Shown here: positions 11,740-24,439 of the stretch, piece after piece
Layout of the letters: each line of letters begins with the position of its first letter
Numbering within the stretch: the first letter of the stretch is position 1
Source of the DNA: Pholiota molesta
Lineage: Eukaryota > Basidiomycota > Agaricomycetes > Agaricales > Strophariaceae
DNA: 64,000 nucleotides
Direction: 5' to 3'
Assembly (NCBI GenBank): GCA_014925825.1
Contig: JACGCK010000133.1
Location: 60,894 to 124,893 of the forward strand
Made by a program: the position numbers and the translations under genes
Notes under the pieces: model-generated
Database searches by the model: none
Told to the model about the DNA's origin: nothing
Seen by the model: the letters and a program-made list of their open reading frames with translations, nothing else

Positions 11740-13000
11740 TCCCTTACAAACACCAAGCCCTCAACTTACGTGGAACCCTATATATCCCAGGTCCGCATGC
11801 ACCTATCGATGATTGGCTGTCCCGGTATGGAAGAGCAGCAGTGAAGCGTTGGCGACAGCAGAGAGGCGGGTGCGAGTAGATGATGGCATCAGGAAACGGA
11901 TGAGCGGGGTGCAGGTGAGGGACCAAGTTGATACGGGCAGACTGTGGTGGGATGAGCGTCATGTCGAGGACGTACGACTGCAGAAGGTCCGCTAGATGCC
12001 GAACTTGCCGCCGCCCCGGTATCTTCCGACACAATCAACTGCGACTTAAGTACAACCACCACCACCAAACCACCACAGCCAACCGCGTCCATCTCCTGCC
12101 CCAAGCTTTACGGCCTTGGCAAGGAAAGACGAACTGCATCCTGAATCAGGTCCACCAACCTCGCCCCTCTACGATGAACGCACCGCCTCTTCGATCTGTC
12201 ACCTACTCCGACTTTCGCCTGAGTCGACTGCGGTCTTCTTTATTACTTCGCACAGCAGTCCTCGAATACGCACGCAGAGCGCCACGGCTGGCGTGTTGCG
12301 CCTGTCTTCTCGATCCAATGACACCCTCCTCTAGGTTCTGCCGTGTCTTCGTTTGCACCCACTTTGGCTACGTACTCTCGAATATCCATGGTATATCGAT
12401 AGCGCGACTCGTTTTTCTCATGAGCTATCCGTGGAACTTCGCTGGAGCTTTCCTTGGTCGCTGATAAGCGTCATGCGAGATTTCCCGACAGCCTCACTAC
12501 TCTCTAAAATCCCCCTAATCTTGCTTTCACGTAAATATCCACTCAGATGACGACGGGCCTTAGTTCCTGGCGTGGGTCAATGCTCCTACAGAAGGGCGCA
12601 TCTTCGCCGGGCTGACTAGACATCTTCGAGGTGCTCTATCTCCGGCGCAGGCTCTCACAAGGAATTAAACGTCATTTCGAAGACGTGGCCATTTACCTGA
12701 CACCAATCTCGCAGCTGTACCGGGCTATGGAATACGCTGCAACAACTGCTCATATAACGAAGGTTGTTTTGTTACTACTAGAGTATGCGATGCCGTTGTT
12801 CGTGAAAAAGCGAGCCAGATATTTCTGCATGAGACGGCGATGACTCCCTCACCGCCGAAGGAACTCCCGAAATTGCTCTTTTAATGATATAATAACTTGA
12901 ACGCCAGAAAGCGACCTCCCCGTAGCATGAGACTGGCTGATGATGACCGCCGCGTACTATACATGTTTCGTGGTATAAAGTAACTTCATACATGAACAAA
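11740..13000. other. Intergenic stretch of unit 2, downstream side of NACHT gene 2
   Basis: Short open frames only. Pieces match 1,690-1,730 and 8,700-8,870 (for example the gtgagggacca and catgtcgaggacgta words). The part from about 12,780 matches 2,340-2,640 downstream of NACHT gene 1. No gene is assigned. Confidence 0.4.
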
Positions 13001-13012
13001 CGCGTGCCCCTC

Positions 13013-15927
13013 CTAAGTCCGGCTAGTGGACGACTTTGTTCCCCTCGTTTCCGCATCCGCTTCATAAGGGTCAGAGAGTGACAATGCCGCTAACTTCGAA
13101 CAGAGTGCCAAGATCTGCAAGGCCAATGAAACACTGAATCTCAACCTTGCATATGGGTCAACAGGAATGACGGTACGTACCTCATCTAGGTCATCAGGAT
13201 ACTCGTCTACTACAGCAGCACCTGGCGGAGCTTCTGGTGTTGGTGATGGTAGAAATGCCACAGCGTCTGGCTGAGGCCTGTTTTGCCGATCCAAGCCAAT
13301 GACGACGGAAGCGTCTTCGCATTCTTCGCAAATAATGCACTCGTTGATAGCAGGGGGTGGACGTGATTTAAATATGGTATGCCACACCTCTGGATGGGAT
13401 CATTGTTCAAATCTAATTAATGAATAGTGAAAACATGTACTTTCGATATTGCTTACCTGAATGTAGGCCAAACTACCGCGAGCGATGCAGTCTCGTCCTC
13501 TTAGATCACTTATATCACAACCACCGTATTGGAGCGCGCGTTCGCGCAACAACGTTGCAAGATCCAAGTCTCGAGGTACCTGGCGGAGCATCCTTGTGAA
13601 CCAAGAGAATTCCAGATCATCTAGCCGTAAGCGTAAAGAACCGTCTGCGAGGTAAAGCACCTGTTCATTAGGGGGCCAGGGAACGGAAACCCGCTCTTCG
13701 AACTTGATTTGCCTATTATCCTCTCTACGTCTATTATGCGGGATGGGTGAGTGAGGCATTATTATGTATATATTGATCGAACTTACTCGGGTAAAATAGT
13801 TCTGACAATTCGATTTGCCAGTCCCAAATACCTGCTGTCACATATATAGTACTTTTCAGCACCTATATAGTATCCTCCAGCCCAGCGCTCATCCTTAAAT
13901 AAAGTGGAAAAAGCAGCGTCGAGAGTAGAATAGTGGGTGGTGAGATGTAAAAGTGTACAGTCGAGTTTGAAAATATTTTCGTACTCCGTTACGGATTCAG
14001 TGCATTCACAGAGCAAGAGGCGGATGATGTCGCCCATTCCTCTGGGATCAAGGATGTCAGCTGGTTTTGTGGTCTGTAGGGCCAAGACGATAGGGATGTA
14101 AGTTTGGAGAGCTGGAGGATACTTTGAAAGGCGGTCCAAGAAAAAGGCATCAAATTCGGCTTTCATCCTGCGGGGAATATCTTCTCGATCCCCAGTCTAA
14201 GTTCAAGTTGGATAGATGTTAGGAGTAATTTGCTCGTTAGTTATGTGCCATACAATAGGGAATGTAAATCACTAACCAGTTGTTTGACACATTTAAAAAA
14301 ACCATTCCAAGGAAAGGAAAACATATATGCCGATGAATAAAACTTCGAACATGAGGTATACTGCTGAATCAACAGCTGCCTTAGATCGAGGGGGAAATCA
14401 TCTGTCAATTCAATGACAGCAGGTGATTTCGAGCAATTATGTATGAAATTGTCCAAACACATCTTCAAATCAAAGGAATATTGGCGATTGGAAATGACCT
14501 TCCACCAACACCGAGTCAAGTCGATATGCCCCTGACTGGCATCAATATAAAAGTCATGCGACCGAGATTGATCCATTAAAAAGTCATAAAGAGAGGCGTG
14601 ATGAAAACGTAGCGCTACGTCCTCGTCAGGTGGAGGCACACATATCAGGGCGTGCATATCCACTAGCACTCTACGGACATCAAGGTCCAGAAGCTTATCA
14701 ATTTTGTCAATTGTCAAAGCCAAAGTATAGCTGGGGATCAACAACACTAGTGTTGTTAATATCTGAAGAACTTTGGCAGGCTCTGCCACGGAGGAGAGAA
14801 TGTAGTGATAGAGCGCGTCAAGTAGAGCAAATGGTGTCTCGCCGACTTGCCCTCGAGCCAACAGGCCAAATATAATATCCAGTCGTTCCGCTGGATGATG
14901 TCGAATAGAGTCGATGAACTTTAACACCGTAGCTGCGAAAATAAACTGCCCGGAGGCCTTTGATACGAGGCGATCAACATCGCTTTTAGAAGGCCACGGG
15001 GACAGGAGTCGGGTGCCTAGTCGGGCGTGTTTATCGAGGATTTTGTCGAACGTGGAAGTGAGATACAGCCTGATATCGTCATCTGGCTTGTAGTCATCAT
15101 CGAGTACCAGTGATTGCATGAGCAGACTGAGCTGTCCATTGAAGACTTCGCGGATTTCATATTCGGGTCGACTGGCGATGAGGAATATGAGGGGGATATG
15201 GCGCAGCTCCTCCGTAGCTGTGCCGATAATGTTCAGAAGATTCGCTTGGTCTTGGGCACTGGGGCCAGCTTCATCGAGGCCGTCGAGGATCACAAATATC
15301 GGCTGCGGCAAGGGCGGTAGTGCTTTGAGAGGCTCCACAACGAGGACCTGCATCTGCGTGGCAAGCGCGCGGGAAAAGATAGTCGGATCCTGCTCAATCA
15401 CGGTGAAGAGATGGTCTTGGACCTGGGGAAGATGGAGAGAGATCTGATAGGCAATGGTCGCGACCACTCGTTTTGTGCTGTTGCGCCCGGCGGCGGTGCC
15501 GGAGAAGAAGAAGGACGCAGCGAGGAGACCGTTCTGCTTGCATTCCTCCGCAATGCTATGTCCAATGGCCGTCTTCCCGGAGCCTGCGGGGCCATACATC
15601 CAAATGATGAACTTGCACCTGGCTTCAGGCGCACTGATCCATCGCATGATTTCGGCTCGGATAGCAACACGAGTATGGGGATGGCATTTTGGGGGATCAC
15701 CCTGCTCGGCGGCGTCGTGAAAAGCCCCTTCGGAAATGTTGTCAAGCAGGCGTCGTAATCCTAAAGTGTGTGGTTGTGAATTACAATATGAGTTCTTCAT
15801 TGCACGAAAAATCGTTACCATTACGTTCCGAGCTCCCAGTATTTCCACAGGCATGGGTGATGGTAAAGTTACCGAAGGTCGCGTTCGAAGCATTAGGGAA
15901 GTAGTTGATCTCCCTTGTTGAGGACAT
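13013..15927 (-). CDS. NACHT-domain NTPase (fungal NLR-like receptor), paralog 2
   Basis: Paralog of the gene at 2,801-5,645 and probably the same kind of STAND receptor. The main exon (14,277-15,893 open, 550 codons) carries Walker A GPAGSGKT at residues 101-108, Walker B ending DGLDE and the HASLYDFLMDQSRS motif. The N-terminal frame starts at 15,927 and holds NYFPNASNATFGNF, matching the short motif of paralog 1. Following exons are 14,196-13,787, about 13,710-13,450 and the last near 13,387-13,013. The intron at 14,197-14,276 has a clean GTTAGT donor where paralog 1 has GTTCGT. The last exon is one base shorter than its paralog near its 5' end, so its Cys motif ECIICEEC is in frame only if splicing uses the second AG of CAGAG. 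The C-terminus extends past that of paralog 1. Confidence 0.8.
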
Positions 15928-16062
15928 GGCGAGAAGTGAAGTCAAAGGGCGCAAACGACCCGCGCAAAACGGCGGTTTTATTTGTTCCCACTGGCGGTGT
16001 GTACAGCATGTCATGGAATGCGCTGTGCATACTTGGCTCGTGTCCTCGCACGCAATGCCTCT

Positions 16063-16070
16063 CTGATCAG
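16063..16070. other. Empty target site corresponding to the element at 6,108-7,357
   Basis: ctgatcag followed by ttgaggcgg aligns with the two sides of the unit 1 insertion (ccgatcac...ccgatcaggcgagg). It shows the pre-insertion state. Confidence 0.75.
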
Positions 16071-16087
16071 TTGAGGCGGTCCTCAAT

Positions 16088-16095
16088 TATAAATA
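16088..16095. promoter_or_regulatory. TATAAATA box-like element, unit 2 copy
   Basis: Lies about 160 bp upstream of the presumed start of NACHT gene 2 (reads TATTTATA on that strand). It is conserved at 7,383-7,390 in unit 1. A core-promoter role is inference. Confidence 0.25.
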
Positions 16096-17299
16096 GGAAC
16101 TAAAATTGGTATACGCATGCCCATGAAGTCGAGCATGCAAATGGCCGTTAATAAGCTGTGCTGCTGCGAACTTGCACTTGGAAATAGAGCCTATAATTCA
16201 TATTTACGGCAGGCGCCGTGCCCGCGTGTATATGACACCGTGTTGCCTACTCTGCCTGCGTATACGCTGCCGCCCAGCAGGCCTAACCAAAATATTTCCA
16301 CTACTTGCGTAACGTGCGATATACAGAGGAAAGCACATCTTGGATGGGCGAAGAGATGTTGTCGTAGCTAACGAGCAAGAACTGAGCACTGTAGATAAGA
16401 ATCCGTGTATTTGAATACGAGGGTAACTGAGGAATCATCGAAACCTTCCCAGTTACACCGCCTCCCATTGAACATGTAGCCCAACTTCCGAGGCGCCACA
16501 CCCACGCAAAGCATCTCCGCGCCGCAGACGCTGCACTATATGCGGCGTTCTTTGTACGCGTAGATGGTATGGTAAGGGGTAAATGCGGCCACCGCGTGTA
16601 CTGAAGGACTGACGCCCTCGACGCCGGAGTCGATGTTGATGTTGGAGTTGGCGGTGATAGCGGCGCCCAGGGGATGGCCAGAGTTCTTCGTGGCTCCGCG
16701 ATCAAGGAGCGGCGAGCCGGATCTGACGTCGCGGTTCTTCACGGTGGTGGAGTGCATCGCGTCCAGCGGGGTGCGCAACTATGAAAGGAATGCCGTCGCT
16801 GTTGATTGGGATGTCGAGGGTGTCGGCGGACGTAAAGCTGTCAAGTGCAGACCCCAGGAGGACCTTGCAGTTGGTGAACGAGCCAGGAAGAACTAGGAAT
16901 GAATGAGATCAACGGAAATGCGAACGAGTGGCGATGTAAATACGCTTAGCGTGTTCAATCACGAGATGGGCGCCCGAATGCGACCTCAGCGTCCCAAATT
17001 GCCTCCTCCGTGTCCCTGTCCCTGACCAAGCGCAAGGCCAGCCACGCTTGCTTGTGGACGGCCATAACACCCGAGCGCGTCCGCCTCCTTGCGCGTCTGC
17101 GCGCCGCGGATGCTGCAATATCAGGCGGTAGAATGCGGCGCTGAAGACGGGCGGAGTATGGCGCAAGATGATGGAAGGGAGAGGTGATGCTGAGTGCGCG
17201 AGGTAACGGCGACGGCGACGTGGCCATATACAATAATGAGGATATATAGTCTTTCATGCTCAAAGGAATAGACTAGACTAGATAGAAAAGTCAGGTTCG

Positions 17300-18389
17300 C
17301 CGATTTTCTGATAGAGAGGCGGAGAGACACAACACCAAAGGAGCCATGCACGGCGGAATACATTTAGGGTCAAGAATGTGCTCACTAATACCGGGTTCGA
17401 AGTTGCCCATGCAGGTTCAGCGAGGGCCTGATATTTATATTTCGAGCGGTGGCGAAGGCTTCTTGCTGTCTGGCACCATCACTGCATCAGGAAATGGGAG
17501 TCCTCGCAGGTCTGTACGTCGTTCGCAGGCTCGTGTGGGGGTGCGGCGGGGGTGCGGCCAGAAGACGTACATCCTGCAGAGTATGGCATGAGCGAAGAGA
17601 AGAGTGTCGGAACCGGCGTGAAACAGGAAAGTGAATTGAAAGGGAACGTACTTCTTAGCTCTGCTTTTCCTGCGGCTGGGTCTATGACCCCACCTTCCCC
17701 AAGGCTCATCCATCCTTGATGTTCGCTTCTCTGAATCATCTGGCGCGCCCCATCCATTGAAGTCGCACACACTGGTGTCCACAAATGGCGCGCGCCGCAG
17801 CCTGAAAACGAAGAGTCCGATACGCGGTGGGCAAGTTGCAGCAATGGCATAAGTACTTACTTGCTCGCGTAGGGGGCGATATATTCATATTCCTACGAGT
17901 TGCAATTTGGCGTCCTCTTCGATCGTGTTTTTTGACGGATCGCTCTCATCCTCGCTCGCGCAGCCGCTCCTGGTGATTCACCCAAATTCCACACCTACAC
18001 CCTGGAGTCAACATCTTTGACAAAGCTGAAAGTCAATAACGATCCACGAACTCGCTCGGTACCCAGATCCTTCCAAGACGCTCCGTGTGTTGTAGCCTGC
18101 ATAGGGAGAGTTGAGGGGTGGTGGAAGCAGACGTCAGAGGAAGAGGGAGATAGATCGATCGACGGACATACAGACAGGGAGTTCACGCCACGAGAGGGTC
18201 CGTTATGGTGAGAGCAGGGTGAGAGGTTCGTTGACGTTACTGGTTCGTGCGTGTGAAGACCATTTCTGATTCAGACTCCGCGACGAAACCCTTGCTGCTC
18301 GTTCTGCCTTCGATGTCCAACGTCCAGACTCGAGACAAATTCCCAGAAAGATGGCACCCCGCCCAGAGCGGCGTTACTCAAGTACTCAT
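17300..18389. other. Gene-poor stretch
   Basis: Nothing recognisable on either strand. The open frames are under 125 codons, mutually overlapping and without known motifs. Confidence 0.4.
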
Positions 18390-18893
18390 GCTGCCCATGA
18401 AACTCTGGTTGGCAACACTTCCGCCCGCCCCCCAAGCCAGCACTGACCGCGAACTAGACGCCGTGTTCTACATCGCCGACGTAAGTCCACTATCCCATCT
18501 CTTTCACCTGCAGCCCTCAGCTGACCCTCTATCCTGTGTACCCGCAGGCCGTCGACCGCGCCTAATCTTCGCGAACGGCGCGAACCACGCGAAGGACACC
18601 GTGCGCCTCATCCGCGCTGAAGCGACACAATGGGACTGCATCCCCAAGGCCTGGGTCTTTGACGGGGGCGGCACCCTGGTCAACAAGTTCGCGCCGCACA
18701 CGCGCGCGTATACCAGCTTGGCCTCCGGAAGGCGCAGTTCGCGTGCCTCGCTCTGATGACGGATCGCCGGTGGAAGAGCACGTTCCCGGATAATGAGCGC
18801 AAGACGCTGGATTACCCGAGTTTGAATGTGCAATGGAATATTCAGCCGGTGGTCTGGCTGTGGAATGAATGGCGCGAGGTGCTGATGAAGTAG
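18390..18893 (+). pseudogene. Frame-broken paralog of the secreted-protein gene at 25,472-26,173
   Basis: The first exon ends at 18,480 after ELDAVFYIAD, matching ELGAVFYVAD in the intact paralog, with a GTAAGT donor. The intron runs 18,481-18,547. Exon 2 (18,548-18,893) matches the paralog throughout, including PKAWV and a C-terminal stretch ending in a TAG at 18,891. It needs at least two frame changes: one right after the splice acceptor, where the continuing frame hits TAA within six codons, and one in the middle, where a stretch of about 20 codons is also missing. No matching signal peptide is found upstream, where similarity stops. It lies on the opposite strand about 7 kb from the paralog. 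A consensus error could explain one break but hardly both. Confidence 0.7.
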
Positions 18894-18899
18894 AAGGAC

Positions 18900-20880
18900 C
18901 AGGGTTTGTGCCTACTCGCGCGATTGAGCAACAGGCTGTATGCACAACCTGTTTATGTTGATATTCAGTACTGTCGTCCAATAAAATAAGTGTTTTGCTT
19001 TGATTCATCTTTCTCCTTAACTTCTGGCACTGTTTTCAAGCAGATACCCCAGCAACACCGCCCCGCGCGCACTGGCGCCGCGATACGATGAAACGGCCGC
19101 TCGGCGCACCTCCCAGCCGTCGACTACAACGGCCTGGGGTTTTTCGCAAATTCCATATCACAGCGTGCACGGCAGCGCAACACGAGAAGGCCTTCCCACC
19201 CGCGACCTCCGCCTCGAAGGCGGGAATTCGCGTCCAGCTCTATCTCAGACGCGCTGGCATTACCGAGACGGATGTGGATGGCGGCATGGATAGATGGATA
19301 TCGGATCCGCTACGATCACAGAGGTATCATACCATACGACACCATAACGCTTCCCCTCTGACCGCACCCCCTACGCGCCTGATTTCGCATACATATGCCC
19401 GTCGTGGTGCCCGCTGCGTGCCCGACGTCTGTCGCTGGCGCCGTGGACGACATCGCGGAACACGGGTCCGCTTGTGCATCTCAAACCATCTGTGATGTGC
19501 GGCACATTTTCGCTATGGAGTTGCATCATGCGTTCGCGATTTTTCAGGAACGGAAAAGATGTACGTTGCTGGCGAAGAAGGCCGCGGAAGATGCATCATG
19601 AGATTGGGCGTCTAATGGATTATAATTTATTGTTATTATTTGTGCTTTTTATACAGAATAAACGAGTTCTTTCATATATTTAATACCTACCAGAGCGCGT
19701 AGAATACAACGCAATGACTATCCAATAACGTTCGAAAGTGGACAGCCATTGACGACATCGTCGTTCATCCACACAACCAGCATAGAGAGACACAGTTACT
19801 CACCCGTCTATCGTAAAACCTCCAAACAAAAATTAGAAAAGAAAGCAAGCATCGTAGGCCCAACTGCAGAACTTAGGAGCGCGCCTTTGAAAGGGAAGAC
19901 GATGATCACAGGATCATCAACCCCCGTATTACGCGAATCGAGTGGCCGCCAGCGGACCCGCACGTCGTGTAATGTTAAGGGAGGATTCTCGCGAGACAGA
20001 GCACGAGAGATACCCCACAGGAGCAGGGACACACTCCACGCACGAGAGTGCGTGCCAGTAGGACACAAGAAAGCGCGATAACAGGGAAAGCATCATACCA
20101 GAGACTACGTCCGTGCGCGACCCCGTCCTTCAACCCAACCCCCAGGGATATCAGCTCGTTCACATTCTGTCTGCTGCCATGTCCGCCCCCGTACCTACCG
20201 CACATCGCTTGGTAACGCGGAAACAAGGGGCGGCTACGCTATCGCCTCGCACGAATGCCGTAGTATTTTATGCGCTCGCTTGAGAACTTAGAAGAGTCCG
20301 ATCTGAACAAGGATCATGCATCCTGCTCGTCTGAGACTTGTCTTTTGTATTGAAATTTTCGCGAACAAGACGCGCAGCATCAGACAAGCAAGCGCACAGA
20401 CCGGGTACAGACGCCGAAAAAAACGTGTATCCCCACGCCCACGCCTCGCTGCTCTCTTCTAAGCGGTGGCACAATCGCAAACCATGTTTGGAGTCTGCAC
20501 CCTGGATGTTAGAAAAAGATCTGATTCTTTATAATCAACTGCCCCCGACGGCCAGTCCATTATAAGGATATGTGGCCCGACGCAAGGGCTGGCGCCCACA
20601 GATCAATGCGTGTGCACCACGGCGCACATCAAAGCACCTAGGGGCTAGCTGATAGTCGTGTTGCGGATAAGCAAGAGCGCTGTATTTGGGAATAACGAGT
20701 GGCCGAGTTCCATTGTATGCGTAGAGATGACTGGTTCGCCTAGGGGGTGGCACAACGGGAGCGATAGGTGCTTTGCCATGAGGCTGGGGTGCTGCTGCCC
20801 GTATATTAAAGCGCTAGGTCGTAAGTGGTGCTACAGAAACACAACTACTCAATAACACCCTCTCCTCTTTCGTCTGCAAA
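18900..20880. other. Gene-poor stretch
   Basis: No convincing coding region. The segment 20,400-20,560 recurs in diverged form at 26,860-26,990, showing that the duplication which produced the copy at 26,860-27,590 extended upstream of the gene at 20,882. Confidence 0.4.
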
Positions 20881-20881
20881 C

Positions 20882-22800
20882 ATGGATAACACTGCATGGT
20901 CCACAAGCTTCTACGCCAACTCCCTTCAATATGCGCAACAGCAGCCGCTTATGCCTCTTCAGTGTAGGTCTTTGTCTTTCGAGCTCGCGAGCTAGAAAAA
21001 TAACACGCACTTCATATAGTTCCTGTGCCGACTTATCATCACCCCATTGAACAACCATTTGACAGAAGGATCGAGAATCCTGACCATCCTAGAGGTAGAG
21101 AGGGCCGGAACGACATCTGCGGCGCGCAGGGAATGGGCTACGGCCACTCGCCGAGTTCAGATATCCAGCGTTACGAGGCGGGACCCGGCGCATCTGCGTC
21201 TCAAAGTAGGTCATTATCTTTCTACGTTCAGAGCCAGACTAATGGCACGCGCCTCGTATAGCGTACGCCCACCCCAACCACGACATCTTCGGCATACAGT
21301 ACGGCCACTCGCCGAGTTTGGAGGCCCCGCGTTACGAGCGACACGCACCTCCTACAGTGTGTGTCCAGCCCAATCCTCGACCATTCGACGGAGGCTTCGA
21401 AGGAAGCCTGATGGATACGGAGGTATTGTTCCCGGATCCTGGTAAGTCATCGTCTTTCTGTGAATCAATCGTCAAATACATGTCTAAACGTACATCATAG
21501 ATCCAAAATTCTTTCAGGAGTGCCTAATGCAATATTACCAAGGGGCATCCGGAGCAATGCACCCACATTCGCCTACCGCGAGTGTCGAGGAGAGCTTCCC
21601 GCTCCATGACGAGTCTTTTAACGGAGGCGGGCAAGCATTGTACCAGGTACCTGCCCCGCCCGTTCCTCGTTCGACTCGCGCATTTGCGCCCACACCCACT
21701 TACGTCGCCGATGTCGATATCCGCCAAGCACCACACGGTAACTTGTTCGACACCGCACCAAATACAGTCGAGCAAAGTGAGTTAACAGTGCAATTGGTGA
21801 TGATAGGAATCTAACGAATTTATTTTCTGCCAAAGGTACTACCCAGCAAAACAATCGCTTCTCCAAAGAGGCGATTGTACATCACAACTTAAAGGCCGAC
21901 CCAATCGCTGGATCGAGCAAATCCGCTCAATCCAGCGCATTGGCAGTGAGGCTGCAAACCCCACCGACGCGATTGAGTCAACGGTATTTGTGTTTCAATC
22001 ACCTCTTGAAAGAAGCCCATCGCTGATAGTTGGGTATGTTGACGTAGGGGTGTCGTGAACCCGGAGGCCGAGGCGTCCACCCGCAACAACAACAACAGCA
22101 GCAAGGGGAAGGGGAAGGGGAAGAAAAGGATGATCGACGACGCACTCGATGTACTTCCCCCCAATACGGACCCCGTCAGGCCAGCGAAACGGGGTAAGCG
22201 ATGGATTTCTGGTACCACGCCCGCAATCTAACGCGCAGATCAGGTCGCCCACCCGCGCCACCAAAGCCGGACGCGCGGCCCAGTCCAGGAGGCGCACTGT
22301 CAAGAAAAAAGGAGGCAGCCAAAAGAGGGCGAGGCAGAGGAGAACAGGTAAGACTTATCATTATCCATCGCCTCTAGATCTAATCTCACGCGCATTCCAG
22401 CAGATTCCTCGCTCCCCAAGCAGAAGCCGCGTGCTCCCACGCCCATAGCGCCACGCACTGAGTATGAGGCTCCAGTGGTAGCCATCGAGGAAGCCGTGCC
22501 TGCAAAACCAGTTAAGTACACGCCCGTGCGCGTATACCACCCCACGATCTCCACCGACACGACGACGTGAGTGAAGCTGAACATCGTCATAAACAAAGGC
22601 ACTTACAACGTCTCGTTTGCATTGACAGCACATTCCAGTGGTCTGGAGAAAGGTCCATCCCCATTATAGGTGAACATGGAGAGTGGATTGGGGAGTACAT
22701 TGTGTTCACTCTCGCGGCCATGGGTTCGGATGGAAGTGTTATCGATGACGATGACGATCCCGACTTTATATCCCGGCCCGAATCGCCGGAGCTGCGGTGA
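20882..22800 (+). CDS. Unrecognised nine-exon protein with basic (nuclear-type) and acidic segments
   Basis: The likely start is ATG at 20,882 (MDNTAWSTSFYANS). Exons by splice signals: 20,882-20,963; 21,020-21,205; 21,262-21,441; 21,501-21,776; 21,836-21,983; 22,048-22,193; 22,239-22,347; 22,401-22,566; 22,629-22,800. Exons 2 and 3 are a tandem duplicate: both carry YGHSPS and a following RYE, and their preceding introns are alike. Middle exons encode Asn/Ser then Lys/Gly-rich sequence (SSKGKGKGKKR) and a very basic segment (SRRRTVKKKGG), suggesting nuclear or DNA-binding function. The C-terminus has GEWIGEYIVFTL, then DDDDD, and stops at 22,800. Summed exon lengths give one base too many, with the mismatch around 22,193-22,239, so a boundary is wrong or one base is in error. 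No known domain. A decayed copy lies at 26,860-27,590. Confidence 0.65.
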
Positions 22801-22859
22801 TCGCCTGCACTTGGCAAGGTCCTTCCTTTATTCCGTTTGCACGCCTGCTTGATAAACTG

Positions 22860-24410
22860 CGCGGAGATTGAGTTTCAATTTTTTTATATGTATAATAGAC
22901 TACTGCGATCTGTATTCCTTGTTTTGCGTTTATTATTGTGAATTTTGAGTTGATTCATATTCCATTGGTACGCGTCTACTAGACTCTAGTATGAATGTTG
23001 TTGAGAATCAAACTATCGACGGTACAGCCTGGGTACTAATTCCCAGATTATCATTTGTCGAGGTGTACATTTACCCGCCCATAATCCCAGCCACGTTACC
23101 AATTCACCAGAAGGTGCCTGCAGACGATGTACACCATCGCTTGGCAGTAGGAGAGGCACCCGATCGCGCGACGCCATCGCCGCGAACCGCGCCCAGCCGA
23201 AATCGACGATGGATTGGTACGTTTTTATCAACGCACAAAGCCGAAAGTACGACAAAACCGGCGAGTGATGCGGATACCGCGCGTTAAACCTTATCCGAGC
23301 TTCTCTGATTATCTGGGGCATGACCACGAAGGGGCATCGAGGACGCCGTCCAGCGTGATAGTCAAGCCTCGTTAGCGGACTCGCATCAAACGCGGCTTGC
23401 ACGTCCACTTCCACGTGCACCAGAGCGCCGCACCACGCCAAGGAGCATACAAAAAGGGTAGACAGCGGTATGTAGAAAGCGCGCCGACAACGCCGCAGCC
23501 CACCCGGATAGAGAGGACCTCGCATCTAATTGTTGTACGTGTTGTACAGCGGCCCCGCCAGCCAGTGGCTTGGGCGTGCCCCAGCAGCGCCCTCGCGCGG
23601 GCTCGCGCGAGAGATGCCACACGACAGATAACGCATAGCGGGGATCCTCTCTAGGAGCGGGGCGCGGGCGGGTGTGCGCAGTGCGCGGCGGAGAGGAGCG
23701 GAAGACAGACAGCGCGAATGCCATGGAACAGGTCCCCATTTGCCAGACCCGCCCAAGTCACAGCGCACGAGCGAGGATGAGCTCGAATGAGCGGGTGGGT
23801 GTCTGTCTCTACGGCAACGTTGCGGTAAAATTGCAGTACACGACAGAGCAAGAGAGGAAATACAGAACGTATTTGGCCGATATGGTCCATGCCACCGCTG
23901 CTGGCCATATGCCAAAAGAAATGCAGCTGGCAGTGTGGTCGAGCAACGACATCGAAGCAGCCATCGATAATGGAACCAAAAGCACGAAATGCGCAGTGAT
24001 TCCTCTAGACTCCTGATTCTGGAATTATATGGTGCGAGCGGAAATTCCGTAGCAGAGACGTTGAATTTCGAAGCAAGGAGGAAGAACAAAAAACGAAAAG
24101 AAAAAGAACAATGAGGATCGTCCGCCATCGGCGTTCTTCACTTCACGAGGGCAAATGCGGACGTGGTTTCATGAAGCGGGACAGTAGACTCTGTCCTCTT
24201 CCTCTTCTCAATGAAAGGGAAAGGCGTTGCAATGAGACGGCTGAGCGGATGCTTTACTAGATAGCGATGCACGCGGCGGGACGAGCATCGGGACACGATG
24301 CTTTGAAACGGCAAGATAAGTATATGAATCAGTCCATATTCGCGAACTGCTGACATACATACCTTAGCTCTCCTGTCACCTATCGACGCATACTGCCCCC
24401 GCGCCGCCAT
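22860..24410. repeat. Degenerate repeat region related to 32,730-33,140
   Basis: The segment 23,550-23,930 shares words with 32,740-33,125: the cagcgg...cagtggct motif, gcacgagcgaggatg, and the tggtccatgcc...aaagaaatgcagctggca block. Neither copy has a sustained reading frame. It is probably the remains of the minus-strand family described at 33,140-34,080. The rest of the stretch shows no gene. Confidence 0.4.
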
Positions 24411-24439
24411 CTGCCATTTCTATCGTAGATTGATTGTTC

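Larger units (their letters stand above)
9055..17300. repeat. Tandem segmental duplication, unit 2 (NACHT gene 2 and decayed flanks)
   Basis: Second copy of the unit described for 1-9,054. It lacks the 1.25 kb inverted-repeat element present in unit 1. It carries unit-specific sequence at 10,170-11,460, where a minus-strand open frame contains repeated Ser/Pro/Arg-rich segments. The right limit is approximate because similarity fades after 17,050. Divergence between the units is clear but moderate inside the NACHT exons and large in the flanks, as expected of an old duplication with selection on the NACHT genes. Confidence 0.7.

Noticed and set aside
14630..15758. Plus-strand frames opposite NACHT gene 2 (and similarly 4,183-5,344 opposite gene 1)
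   Set aside because: Antisense shadows of the NACHT exon; they exist in both paralogs only because the sense strand is conserved.
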